From Bacillota bacterium (lineage in GTDB: Bacteria > Bacillota > Clostridia > Christensenellales > UMGS416): a DNA stretch of 64,000 bases. The stretch lies in NCBI GenBank assembly GCA_023398815.1, contig JAEWRW010000030.1, positions 1-64,000 on the forward strand. The letters are read 5' to 3'. The notes beneath the pieces are model-generated. The model was given only the letters and a program-made list of their open reading frames with translations. It had not been told where the DNA came from and made no database searches. The position numbers and the translations under genes are program-made. Position 1 is the stretch's first letter; every line of letters starts with the position of its first letter. Shown here piece after piece: positions 57,257-64,000 of the stretch.

Positions 57257-57963
57257 GGTTGTGCCTCCCCCCGCTCCAGCCAGCGGCGCAGCAGCAGGAG
57301 GCTCGCCAGAATCGCCGCCATCGCCGGCAGCAAAAAGCGCTCACCGCCGAATGCCAGCAGGCTCAACGCCGTCAGCCCCAGGCCGATGAGAGCACTGTGA
57401 TGGCGCTTCTCCTTGCGCCACTGCTCCAGGAAGAGCACCACGAAGAGCGCCGTCATCACGAAGCCCAGCCCCTCGGTGTTGAAGCGGAGAACGGGGCCCA
57501 GCAGCCCGCCGATGGTTGCGCCGCACACCCAGTACACCTGGTTGAGGAGCGTGATGAAGAACAGGAACCAGCCTCGGTCCACCCCCAGGGGCACGTCCGT
57601 CGTGCAGTGGATGGAGAAGGACTCGTCGCACATGCCGAAGATGAGATAGGGCTTCTTCCATCCGGTGTCGCGGTAAGGCTCCAGCATGGAAATGCCGTAG
57701 AACAGATGACGCGCGTTCACCATGAGGGCCAGCGCGAAGGCGCGCAGCGGGTCAAAGGCACCCAGTAGCAGGTTGACCGTCACAAACTCCATGGAGCCGG
57801 CGAAGATGGTGGCGCTCATCACTGCCGGGTACGCCGCGCCAAACCCCGCCCCGGTGGCGTAGATGCCATAGGCGATGCCCAGGAACAGGAACCCCGCCAG
57901 AATGGGGATGGTGTGGGGGAACGCTGCTCGCAGCGCCGCCCCGATGGTGTTCGTTCGCGTCAT
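57253..57963 (-). CDS. azlC: AzlC-family branched-chain amino acid exporter large subunit
   Basis: A 236-residue membrane protein. GFLFLGIAYGIYATGAGFG near residue 24, SATIFAGSMEFV and LMVNARHLFYGISM near 83 are the conserved AzlC motifs. Multiple hydrophobic helices are evident. It is translationally coupled to azlD. The start ATG at 57963 is preceded only by a moderate GGAGGG. Confidence 0.87.
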   Translation of the reverse strand: MTRTNTIGAALRAAFPHTIPILAGFLFLGIAYGIYATGAGFGAAYPAVMSATIFAGSMEFVTVNLLLGAFDPLRAFALALMVNARHLFYGISMLEPYRDTGWKKPYLIFGMCDESFSIHCTTDVPLGVDRGWFLFFITLLNQVYWVCGATIGGLLGPVLRFNTEGLGFVMTALFVVLFLEQWRKEKRHHSALIGLGLTALSLLAFGGERFLLPAMAAILASLLLLRRWLERGEAQP

Positions 57964-58163
57964 GCCTGCCCTCCCGTATGCGGAGCAATGCTACACATTC
58001 TACCGTTTTTCGCCTGCTGTGCAAAGCCGTCGGCTTCCCTCCTTTTCCGGTTGTGCGCCTCAATGACCGGCTGCGTAATCCTGCACTTGACATGCCATAA
58101 CGCTGCAGCGCTGTGTGCTTGGAAAATCGTGCATCCCATGGGGCCTGATGTGTCACAATCGTG

Positions 58164-58218
58164 TATAATGGTATTGATTTCCACCACCCCGTTGACGCAT
58201 TTGCTTGGTGCGGGGTGG
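58164..58218 (+). promoter_or_regulatory. -10 element and 5'-UTR hairpin of the amino acid importer operon
   Basis: A perfect TATAAT (58164-58169) lacks a recognisable -35. The leader then holds CCACCCCG (58184-58191) pairing with CGGGGTGG (58211-58218), a hairpin that ends directly before the ribosome binding site GAGGAGG. It could modulate translation; no T tract follows, so it is not a terminator. Confidence 0.45.
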
Positions 58219-58236
58219 CGGGTGAGGAGGGTGTAT

Positions 58237-59070
58237 ATGAAACGGATCGTTGCGTTGCTCACTGCCGCCCTGGTGCTGGCAGCCCTGCTGGCCGGCTGCG
58301 CTAGCCCCGCCGCCACACCCAGCAAGGTGCTCAAAGTGGGTATGGAGCTGGCCTACCCGCCCTTTGAGACCAAGGACGACGCCGGCAACCCCACCGGTGT
58401 CAGTGTGGACTTGGCCAAGGCCTTTGCGGAGTCGCTGGGGATGGAGGCTGACATTCAGAACATCGCCTGGGATGGGCTCATCCCCTCGCTGCAAACGGGC
58501 AAGGTCGACATGGTCATCTCATCCATGACGATCACCGACAAGCGCCGCGAGCAGGTCGATTTCTCCGACCCCTATGCCAAGGCGTATCTCGCGCTGCTGG
58601 TGGGCAAGGCGAGCCCCGTGGAGAAGGCGGAGGATCTCAATGCCGCCGGTCGCGTCATTGCCGTCAAGCTGGGCAGCACCGGCGAAACCTACGCCCGGGA
58701 GCACTTCCCCAACGCCACGGTCAACGCCTTTGACAGCGAGAATGCCTGCGTCACCGAGGTCACCCAGGGCAAGGCCGACGCCTTCATCTACGACCAGCTG
58801 ACGATCACCCGCAACAGCGTGCAGTTTGCCGACACCACCCGGGCGCTTTACATCCCCGGGCAGGATGCCGAGGGCTGGGGCATGGCCTTCCAGAAGGGGA
58901 GCGACCTCACCGACAAGGCCAACACGTTCCTCAAGACCTATACCGCCGACGGCGGGTTTGACACGCTGACTGAGAAGTACCTGAAGGACGAGAAGGCAAC
59001 CTTTGATCAACTTGGGTTCCCCTTCTTCTTCGCCAACAAAGACGGCACCTGGCCCACCGGCGCTAATTGA
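58237..59070 (+). CDS. Polar amino acid ABC transporter substrate-binding lipoprotein
   Basis: A 277-residue family-3 solute-binding protein. The lipoprotein signal ends LLAGC (Cys21). VGMELAYPPFETKDDAGNP and GVSVDLAKAFAESLGM are standard for the family, as are VDMVISSMTITDKRREQVDFS and KLGSTGETYAREHF. GAGGAGG precedes ATG 58237. The permease and ATPase genes follow immediately, making a complete single-permease amino acid importer (three genes). Confidence 0.92.
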   Translation: MKRIVALLTAALVLAALLAGCASPAATPSKVLKVGMELAYPPFETKDDAGNPTGVSVDLAKAFAESLGMEADIQNIAWDGLIPSLQTGKVDMVISSMTITDKRREQVDFSDPYAKAYLALLVGKASPVEKAEDLNAAGRVIAVKLGSTGETYAREHFPNATVNAFDSENACVTEVTQGKADAFIYDQLTITRNSVQFADTTRALYIPGQDAEGWGMAFQKGSDLTDKANTFLKTYTADGGFDTLTEKYLKDEKATFDQLGFPFFFANKDGTWPTGAN

Positions 59071-59072
59071 CG

Positions 59073-59846
59073 ATGAAGCATTGGTTTGTGGCCACCGCCA
59101 CCGACAGCCGGGCAAAACGGGTGGCCAACGGGTTGCTGGTGGCGGCGGCGGTCATCGGTTTTCTGGCGCTGACCATTGCACGGGTGGGCGGCGGGTACGA
59201 TTTTTCTGACCTGTGGCGCTACCGGCTGCGGTTGGCCCAGGGCTTTGGCATGACGGTCGTCATCAGCGTACTCAGCATGGTCGTAAGCCTCTTGCTGGGC
59301 TTCGCCGCAGCCACGGGGTCGCGTTCCCGCGTGCTGCCGGTCAAGTATCTCAGCCGGGGTTATGTTGAGGTCATTCGCGGCACGCCGTTGCTGGTGCAGA
59401 TCTTTCTGTTCTATTACATCATCGGTCAGGCCTGGGGGGTGGAGAACCGCATCGTGGCCGGCGTGCTGATTCTCTCGCTCTTTGAGGGCGCGTACATCAG
59501 CGAGATCGTGCGTGGCGGGCTCGATTCCATTGAGGCGTCCCAAATGGAGATCGCCCGGGCCATTGGGCTCACCCCCCGGCAGACGACGCGCCTCATTGTG
59601 CTGCCCCAGTTGCTGCGGCGCATCCTGCCGGCGCTGGCGGGGCAGTTTGCCTCCATCATCAAGGACTCGTCGTTGCTGTCGGTCATCGCCCTCATTGAGC
59701 TGACCCAGACGACCAAGGAGTTTGTCGCCGCGTCCTTTCACTTCATCCCCGATTACCTGTTCCTGGGGCTGCTGTACTTCGCGTTGACGTTCCCGGTCTC
59801 GCTACTGACGCAGGCGCTGGAAAGGCGGTTTGCCTATGAGAATTGA
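59073..59846 (+). CDS. Polar amino acid ABC transporter permease
   Basis: A 257-residue permease of the HisM/GlnP type with about five or six helices. EVIRGTPLLVQIFLFYY near residue 90 and the EAA-loop SQMEIARAIGLTPRQT near 150 are typical. The start ATG 59073 lies two bases after the upstream stop with no clear ribosome binding site, so translation is likely coupled. It overlaps the ATPase gene by 11 bases. Confidence 0.9.
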   Translation: MKHWFVATATDSRAKRVANGLLVAAAVIGFLALTIARVGGGYDFSDLWRYRLRLAQGFGMTVVISVLSMVVSLLLGFAAATGSRSRVLPVKYLSRGYVEVIRGTPLLVQIFLFYYIIGQAWGVENRIVAGVLILSLFEGAYISEIVRGGLDSIEASQMEIARAIGLTPRQTTRLIVLPQLLRRILPALAGQFASIIKDSSLLSVIALIELTQTTKEFVAASFHFIPDYLFLGLLYFALTFPVSLLTQALERRFAYEN

Positions 59847-60573
59847 GTGCCGCGACGTGACGATACGCTTCGGGGCGCAAACGGTGTTGGACCGGGTGAC
59901 GATCGACGAGCCTGATTTCCGTGCGCTGGCGCTGCTGGGGCCGTCGGGCGCGGGCAAGTCCACACTGCTGCGGGTGCTCAGCGGTCTGCTGGCTCCCAAC
60001 GACGGCGAAGTGCTGCTGGATGGCCAGCGGGTGGACTATGCCGAGCGGGCACTGCTGGCCCACCGGCGGAGCGTGGGCTTCGTGTTTCAGTCCCGTGGGC
60101 TGTTTCCCCACCTCACCGCCGAGCAGAACATCATGCTGCCTCTAGTGCACGTGCACGGCATGGCCGAGGCCCAGGCGCGGGAGACGGCCAACGCACTGCT
60201 GGCCCGCTTCGGCCTCGCGCAGGACGCCCACAAGCGGCCCTACGAGCTCTCCGGCGGGCAGTGCCAGCGCATTAGCATCGCCCGAGCGATGGCGCCACGG
60301 CCCCGGCTGCTGCTGCTGGATGAGCCCACCAGCGCCCTCGACCCTGAGCTCACCGCCGAGGTGCTGGGCATGATCCATGAGCTGCAGGCCGAGAACCTCC
60401 GCATGGTCATCGTGACCCACGAGATGGGCTTTGCCCACCACGCCTGCGACCGGGCGCTCTTTCTGGCCGATGGGCGGATTCTGGAGGCGGGTGATACGGC
60501 GACACTGTTTTCTAACCCCCAAACGCCTCAGCTGCAGGGATTCCTGCGCAAGGTGCTGGAGTGGATTCCTTAG
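59836..60573 (+). CDS. Polar amino acid ABC transporter ATPase
   Basis: A 245-residue ATPase of the GlnQ/HisP type. Walker A GPSGAGKST near residue 36, signature LSGGQCQRIS near 136, Walker B LLLLDEPTSALD near 157 and the switch histidine in IVTHEMGF near 193. GGAAAGG precedes ATG 59836 inside the end of the permease gene. It completes the importer. Confidence 0.92.
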   Translation: MRIECRDVTIRFGAQTVLDRVTIDEPDFRALALLGPSGAGKSTLLRVLSGLLAPNDGEVLLDGQRVDYAERALLAHRRSVGFVFQSRGLFPHLTAEQNIMLPLVHVHGMAEAQARETANALLARFGLAQDAHKRPYELSGGQCQRISIARAMAPRPRLLLLDEPTSALDPELTAEVLGMIHELQAENLRMVIVTHEMGFAHHACDRALFLADGRILEAGDTATLFSNPQTPQLQGFLRKVLEWIP

Positions 60574-60616
60574 CGGGGCGGGGATGACGGCCAACAGGCG
60601 AGCGAGAAGGAACAAC

Positions 60617-60649
60617 AAAGGCAGGTGGAATGAAATTCCACCTGCCTTT
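60617..60649. terminator. Bidirectional terminator between convergent importer operons
   Basis: AAAGGCAGGTGGAAT (60617-60631) and ATTCCACCTGCCTTT (60635-60649) form a perfect 15-bp stem with a GAA loop and A/T ends on both sides, suiting termination of the plus-strand amino acid operon and the minus-strand opp operon. Confidence 0.88.
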
Positions 60650-60684
60650 GTGATTGTACGCGTGTCTTCCGCTTCTTCGTCCGC

Positions 60685-61635
60685 TCAGGCGTTGGCCGCC
60701 ACGGCGTCACTGGTCGTCCAGCGGGCGAGTTCCTCCGGCGTTGCAAGCACGTAGTGCTGGCCACCCAGGTAATGCTGCACACCACTGTGGTAGTCTACGC
60801 CTTGGGCCTTGTAGTCGTAACTCTGAGCCACGCGTGTCTTCTCCACCCGCGGGTTGGGGCGGGGGATGGCCGAGAGCAGGCTCTGGGTGTAGGGGTGCAC
60901 GGGATTCTCAAAGATCTCGGCGGTGGTGCCCGTTTCCACCAAGTGCCCCATGTGCATCACGCCGATGCGGTCGGAGATGTACTTGACCATCGACAGGTCG
61001 TGGGCGATGAAGAGATAGGTCGTGCCAGTCTGGGCCTGCAGGTCGCGCATGAGGTTGACGACCTGAGCCTGGATGGACACGTCCAGAGCGCTGATGCATT
61101 CGTCAGCAATGACGAGCTTTGGGTCCATGATGAGCGCCCGGGCGATGCCCACGCGCTGGCGCTGGCCACCGCTGAACTGGTGGGGGTAGCGGTCAGCGTG
61201 CTCGGGGGCCAGGCCCACCTTCTTGAGCATGGCGGCCACCTTGGCCTCCCTCTCGGCGCGGGTCTTGTAGAGGTGGTGGATGTCCAGCCCCTGGGCGATG
61301 ATCTCGCCGACCTTCTTGCGGGGGTTGAGGCAGGCCATCGGGTCCTGGAAGATCATCTGCATCTCGGTGCGCAGCCGCTCGATGTGGCTGCGGCTCATCC
61401 GGCCGGAGATGTCCATCCCGTTGAATTCAATCTTGCCGGCCGTTGGGTCATAGAGGCGGATGAGGCTACGGCCGATGGTGCTTTTGCCGCTGCCGCTCTC
61501 GCCCACCAGGCCGTAGGTCTCCCCGGGGTAGATGACAAAATCCACGCCGTCCACCGCGCGCACGGTGAAGTGGCTGCTGATGACAAAATGCTGTTTGAGG
61601 CCCTTTACCTTCAGAATGGGCTCAACGTTGGGCAT
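60685..61635 (-). CDS. oppF: Oligopeptide/dipeptide ABC transporter ATPase OppF-like
   Basis: A 316-residue ATPase. Walker A GESGSGKST near residue 46, signature FSGGQRQRVG near 154, Walker B LVIADECISALD near 174 and AHDLSMVKY near 207. The C-terminal HPYTQSLLSAIPRPNP is the oligopeptide-transporter extension, which in this family carries an additional iron-sulfur or peptide-related segment in some members. It overlaps oppD by 14 bases and is the last gene of the opp operon in this window. Confidence 0.9.
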   Translation of the reverse strand: MPNVEPILKVKGLKQHFVISSHFTVRAVDGVDFVIYPGETYGLVGESGSGKSTIGRSLIRLYDPTAGKIEFNGMDISGRMSRSHIERLRTEMQMIFQDPMACLNPRKKVGEIIAQGLDIHHLYKTRAEREAKVAAMLKKVGLAPEHADRYPHQFSGGQRQRVGIARALIMDPKLVIADECISALDVSIQAQVVNLMRDLQAQTGTTYLFIAHDLSMVKYISDRIGVMHMGHLVETGTTAEIFENPVHPYTQSLLSAIPRPNPRVEKTRVAQSYDYKAQGVDYHSGVQHYLGGQHYVLATPEELARWTTSDAVAANA

Positions 61636-62716
61636 TCAGTTCGCCTCCCTTCTTCATGCGCTCGATGCGCTGACGCAGTTCCTCGGGCATGTCCACCCGG
61701 GGGGCGCGCTCGTCCAGCAGCCAGGTGGCGGCCCAGTGGGTGTCGCTCACCTGGAACATGGGCGGCTCGGCCCGGCGGTCGATCTTCAGCGCGTACTGGT
61801 TGCGCGGGGCGAAGGCATCGCCCGGCACGGGATGTAAGAGGTTGGGCGGCGAGCCGGGGATGGTGTAGAGCCGCTCGTCGGTGGTGTCGAGGTCTGGCAT
61901 CGCACTCAGAAGCCCCCATGTGTAGGGGTGGCGCGGGTCGTAGAAGATGTCCTCCACCGTGCCGCGCTCCACAATCTTCCCGGCGTACATCACGCTCACG
62001 TACTCGGCAATCTTGGCCACCACCCCCAGGTCGTGGGTGATGTAGATGACGCTGATGCCGCGCTCCCGCTGGATACGCTGGATGAGCTCCAGAATCTTGG
62101 CTTGGATTGTCACGTCCAGGGCTGTCGTGGGCTCGTCGCAGATCAAAAGATCGGGGTCGCAGGCCAGGGCGATGGCGATGACCACGCGCTGGCGCATGCC
62201 GCCGGAGAGTTGGTGTGGGTAGTTCTTCATGCGCCGCTCAGGCTCAGGGATGCCCACTTCGTTGAGCAGCTGCACGGCCTTGCCCCAGGCTTCGGCCTTG
62301 GTGGCACGCTTGTGCCACAGCATCCCTTCGATGATCTGCTTGCCAATGGTCATCGTCGGGTCCAGGCTCGTCATTGGGTCTTGAAAGATCATGGCGATGC
62401 GCTTGCCGTTGATGTGGCGGCGCAGCTCCTGCTTTTTCATCTTCAGGATGTTCACGGTCTTGACGTTGCCGTTGTCCTGGTGGTAGGTGTACTCGATCGT
62501 ACCGCCTTCCACCCGGCCGTTCTTGGCGAGGATGCCCATGGCGGCCTTCATGGTGACAGACTTGCCGCTGCCGCTCTCGCCCACGATGGCCAGCGTCTCA
62601 CCGCGGTTGAGGTCGATGTCCACCCCGCGAATGGCGCGCACCGGGCCTACCATGGTGTCAAAGGTGATGGAGAGGCCGCGGATCTCCATGATTTTTTCCT
62701 TGTTGGTCAGTTCCAT
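61622..62716 (-). CDS. oppD: Oligopeptide/dipeptide ABC transporter ATPase OppD-like
   Basis: A 364-residue ATPase. Walker A GESGSGKSVT near residue 45, signature LSGGMRQRVV near 167, Walker B LLICDEPTTALD and YITHDLGVVAK. The C-terminal HPYTWGLLSAMPDLD and IPGSPPNLLHPVPGDAF are the OppD extension. The start at 62716 (MELTNKEK) follows GAGGTG; an upstream in-frame ATG has no site. An insertion after Walker A (near residues 60-90) makes it slightly longer than the average. Confidence 0.9.
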   Translation of the reverse strand: MELTNKEKIMEIRGLSITFDTMVGPVRAIRGVDIDLNRGETLAIVGESGSGKSVTMKAAMGILAKNGRVEGGTIEYTYHQDNGNVKTVNILKMKKQELRRHINGKRIAMIFQDPMTSLDPTMTIGKQIIEGMLWHKRATKAEAWGKAVQLLNEVGIPEPERRMKNYPHQLSGGMRQRVVIAIALACDPDLLICDEPTTALDVTIQAKILELIQRIQRERGISVIYITHDLGVVAKIAEYVSVMYAGKIVERGTVEDIFYDPRHPYTWGLLSAMPDLDTTDERLYTIPGSPPNLLHPVPGDAFAPRNQYALKIDRRAEPPMFQVSDTHWAATWLLDERAPRVDMPEELRQRIERMKKGGELNAQR

Positions 62717-62726
62717 CTGCGGCACC

Positions 62727-63785
62727 TCACATTTCCTTGAGTTTGGGGTCGAAGGCCTCACGCAGGCCGTCGGCCAATACGTTGAAGCAGAGCATCAACA
62801 GCGCCAGCACCACGATGGGCGGTATGATCTGGTAGGGGTGGGTGGTGAAGCTGTTGAACGCGTCACTGATGAGCGAACCCAGGCTGCACTGCGGCACCGG
62901 GATGCCCAAGCCCACAAAGCTCAGGAACGCCTCGGTGAAGATGGCCGTAGGGATGCTGAACATGAGCTGGGTGATGATCTGACCGATGATGTTGGGCAGC
63001 ACCTCGCGGAAGATGACGGCCCCGTGGCTGGCGCCCAGGGTATGGCTGGCCAGCACGAACTCCTGCTCCTTCAGTTTGAGCATCTCGGCCCGGGCGATGC
63101 GGCTCATGCTGATCCAGTCGGTGATGACCAGCGCCAGCACGATGGTGGCGAAGCCAGGCTTCAACACCAGCAGCAGCAGCGTCACAATGACCAGCCGTGG
63201 GATGCCGTTGTTGATCTCGGCAAAGCGCTGCATGACGCTGTCCACCCAGCCGCCAAAGTAGCCGCTGACCAGGCCGTAGCACATGCCGATCGTCATGTTG
63301 ATGAAGGCGCTGACGATCGCGATGCCCAGGGACACACGGGCACCCGCCCACACGCGGGTCCAGATGTCGCGGCCCAGGGTGTCGCTGCCAAACCAGTAGT
63401 AGACGTCGGTCTTGTTCTTCTCCACATAGCCATTGATGACCTTGGTGCCACTCGTGGTGTGCAGCGACTCGTCGCCGTCGAGGATGCCGAGCTTCTCCAG
63501 CACCGGAATCCGGGGCGCGAAGTTCTTCTGCGTCAAGGTCTGCTGGGAGTAGGTGTACCCGCTCATCATCGGCCCCACCACGGCAAAGAGCACGATAAAC
63601 ACGATGAAGATGAGCGACACCACCGCGCCCTTGTTCGCAAGGAACCGGCGGCGCACATCGCGCCAGTAGCTATCACTGGTAAAGTCGGAGTCGATGCGTG
63701 CCTCGGGCTCACCACCGATGAGGGTGAAGTCGTCGGGCTGGAACACATAATTGGCCGGAAGTGTGCCGGTTGTATTCTCATTCAT
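62727..63785 (-). CDS. oppC: Oligopeptide/dipeptide ABC transporter permease OppC-like
   Basis: A 352-residue permease: a soluble N-terminus, a first helix near residue 55-73, a larger extracellular loop (GTDxxGRD-type GSDTLGRDIWTRV near 132) and five further helices. The EAA-loop LASHTLGASHGAVIFREVLP near residue 245 contacts the ATPases. It overlaps the end of oppB by eight bases. Confidence 0.9.
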   Translation of the reverse strand: MNENTTGTLPANYVFQPDDFTLIGGEPEARIDSDFTSDSYWRDVRRRFLANKGAVVSLIFIVFIVLFAVVGPMMSGYTYSQQTLTQKNFAPRIPVLEKLGILDGDESLHTTSGTKVINGYVEKNKTDVYYWFGSDTLGRDIWTRVWAGARVSLGIAIVSAFINMTIGMCYGLVSGYFGGWVDSVMQRFAEINNGIPRLVIVTLLLLVLKPGFATIVLALVITDWISMSRIARAEMLKLKEQEFVLASHTLGASHGAVIFREVLPNIIGQIITQLMFSIPTAIFTEAFLSFVGLGIPVPQCSLGSLISDAFNSFTTHPYQIIPPIVVLALLMLCFNVLADGLREAFDPKLKEM

Positions 63786-64000
63786 GGGCGTTCACCGCCT
63801 TTCGCTGTTGGATGCCCAGCACCCGCGCCCAGCGGGCAAAGAAGCCCGGCCGGCCGGCGGAGCCGCCCTCGCCGCCGCTGTCCTTGGAGAGACGGATGCG
63901 CGGGTCAATGATGCCGTAGAGGACGTCCACCACCAGCATGATGCCGATGTACATGGCGCTGTAGATGAAACTCAGGGCGACAACCACGTTGTAGTCATTG
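63778..64000 (-). CDS. oppB: Oligopeptide ABC transporter permease OppB-like, 3' part only
   Basis: Only the C-terminal part is present; the gene runs off the right end of the window. The visible residues include a last transmembrane helix (VVVALSFIYSAMYIGIMLVV), then VLYGIIDPRIRLSK, the hallmark end of OppB/DppB permeases, and a glycine-rich tail. The binding protein of this system is not in the window. Confidence 0.85.
   Translation of the reverse strand, partial: NDYNVVVALSFIYSAMYIGIMLVVDVLYGIIDPRIRLSKDSGGEGGSAGRPGFFARWARVLGIQQRKAVNAHE

Overview
The window reads as chromosomal DNA of a GC-rich anaerobic member of the Bacillota (Clostridia-like, plausibly gut-associated). This is an inference from gene content: YesMN-type two-component control, Lpl-type sugar importers without their own ATPase, an [FeFe]-hydrogenase maturation operon, a glycyl radical enzyme with its activase, a DUF1667 glycerol-oxidoreductase cluster, SpaA-fold proteins, and Gram-positive style AGGAGG ribosome binding sites with TTGACA/TATAAT promoters. 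No rRNA, tRNA, CRISPR array, transposase or phage gene was seen. The window is nearly gene-filled, and the high GC creates many long antisense shadow frames, which are left out.

Layout. 0-6.2 kb: RpiB isomerase, a mutarotase-fold protein, two frame-offset SpaA/Cna-B-like ORFs, then an AraC regulator divergent from a TIM-barrel isomerase and a Gfo/Idh/MocA dehydrogenase. 6.2-14.6 kb: an Lpl-type importer (binding lipoprotein and two permeases) facing its probable response regulator and histidine kinase, and a second, orphan binding lipoprotein. 14.6-17.8 kb: a three-gene FAD oxidoreductase cluster with a transcription-attenuator leader. 17.8-18.9 kb: a cation-diffusion-facilitator exporter behind a Fur-like box and a NiCo/czcD-type riboswitch with a terminator platform. 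18.9-27.2 kb: an aldo/keto reductase, a GtrA-linked glycosyltransferase-like protein lacking its acidic motif, a phosphodiester glycosidase, a LysR regulator and a heterodimeric ABC exporter. 27.6-33.2 kb: a hydrogenase-maturation operon (TM1266-like ACT protein, AspA, HydF, HydE, HydG) behind a folded leader with two tandem terminators. 33.2-36.2 kb: an LpdD-like protein and a LuxC/LuxE pair. 36.3-41.3 kb: a sugar operon (ROK kinase, alcohol dehydrogenase, aldo/keto reductase, hydroxypyruvate-isomerase-like protein) with a LacI regulator. 41.4-48.3 kb: two overlooked small ORFs, an exporter pair in which one half has no ATPase domain, a MerR regulator and an ABC-2 exporter. 48.3-52.7 kb: an aldo/keto reductase and cobalamin nucleotide-loop genes cobT, cobS, cobU and cobC. 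52.7-56.9 kb: an AraC regulator divergent from a glycyl radical enzyme and its activase. 56.9-64 kb: AzlCD, a polar amino-acid ABC importer, and oppFDC with the 3' end of oppB.

Three diverged copies (about 210-400 bp) of one non-coding, hairpin-rich repeat, all in the same orientation and each directly 3' of a plus-strand gene, are the main unexplained sequence class. The best leads for something new are this repeat family, the hydrogenase-operon leader RNA, the repeated frame switch in the SpaA-like ORFs, the uncharacterised glycyl radical enzyme, the ATPase-less ABC half and the two small ORFs.
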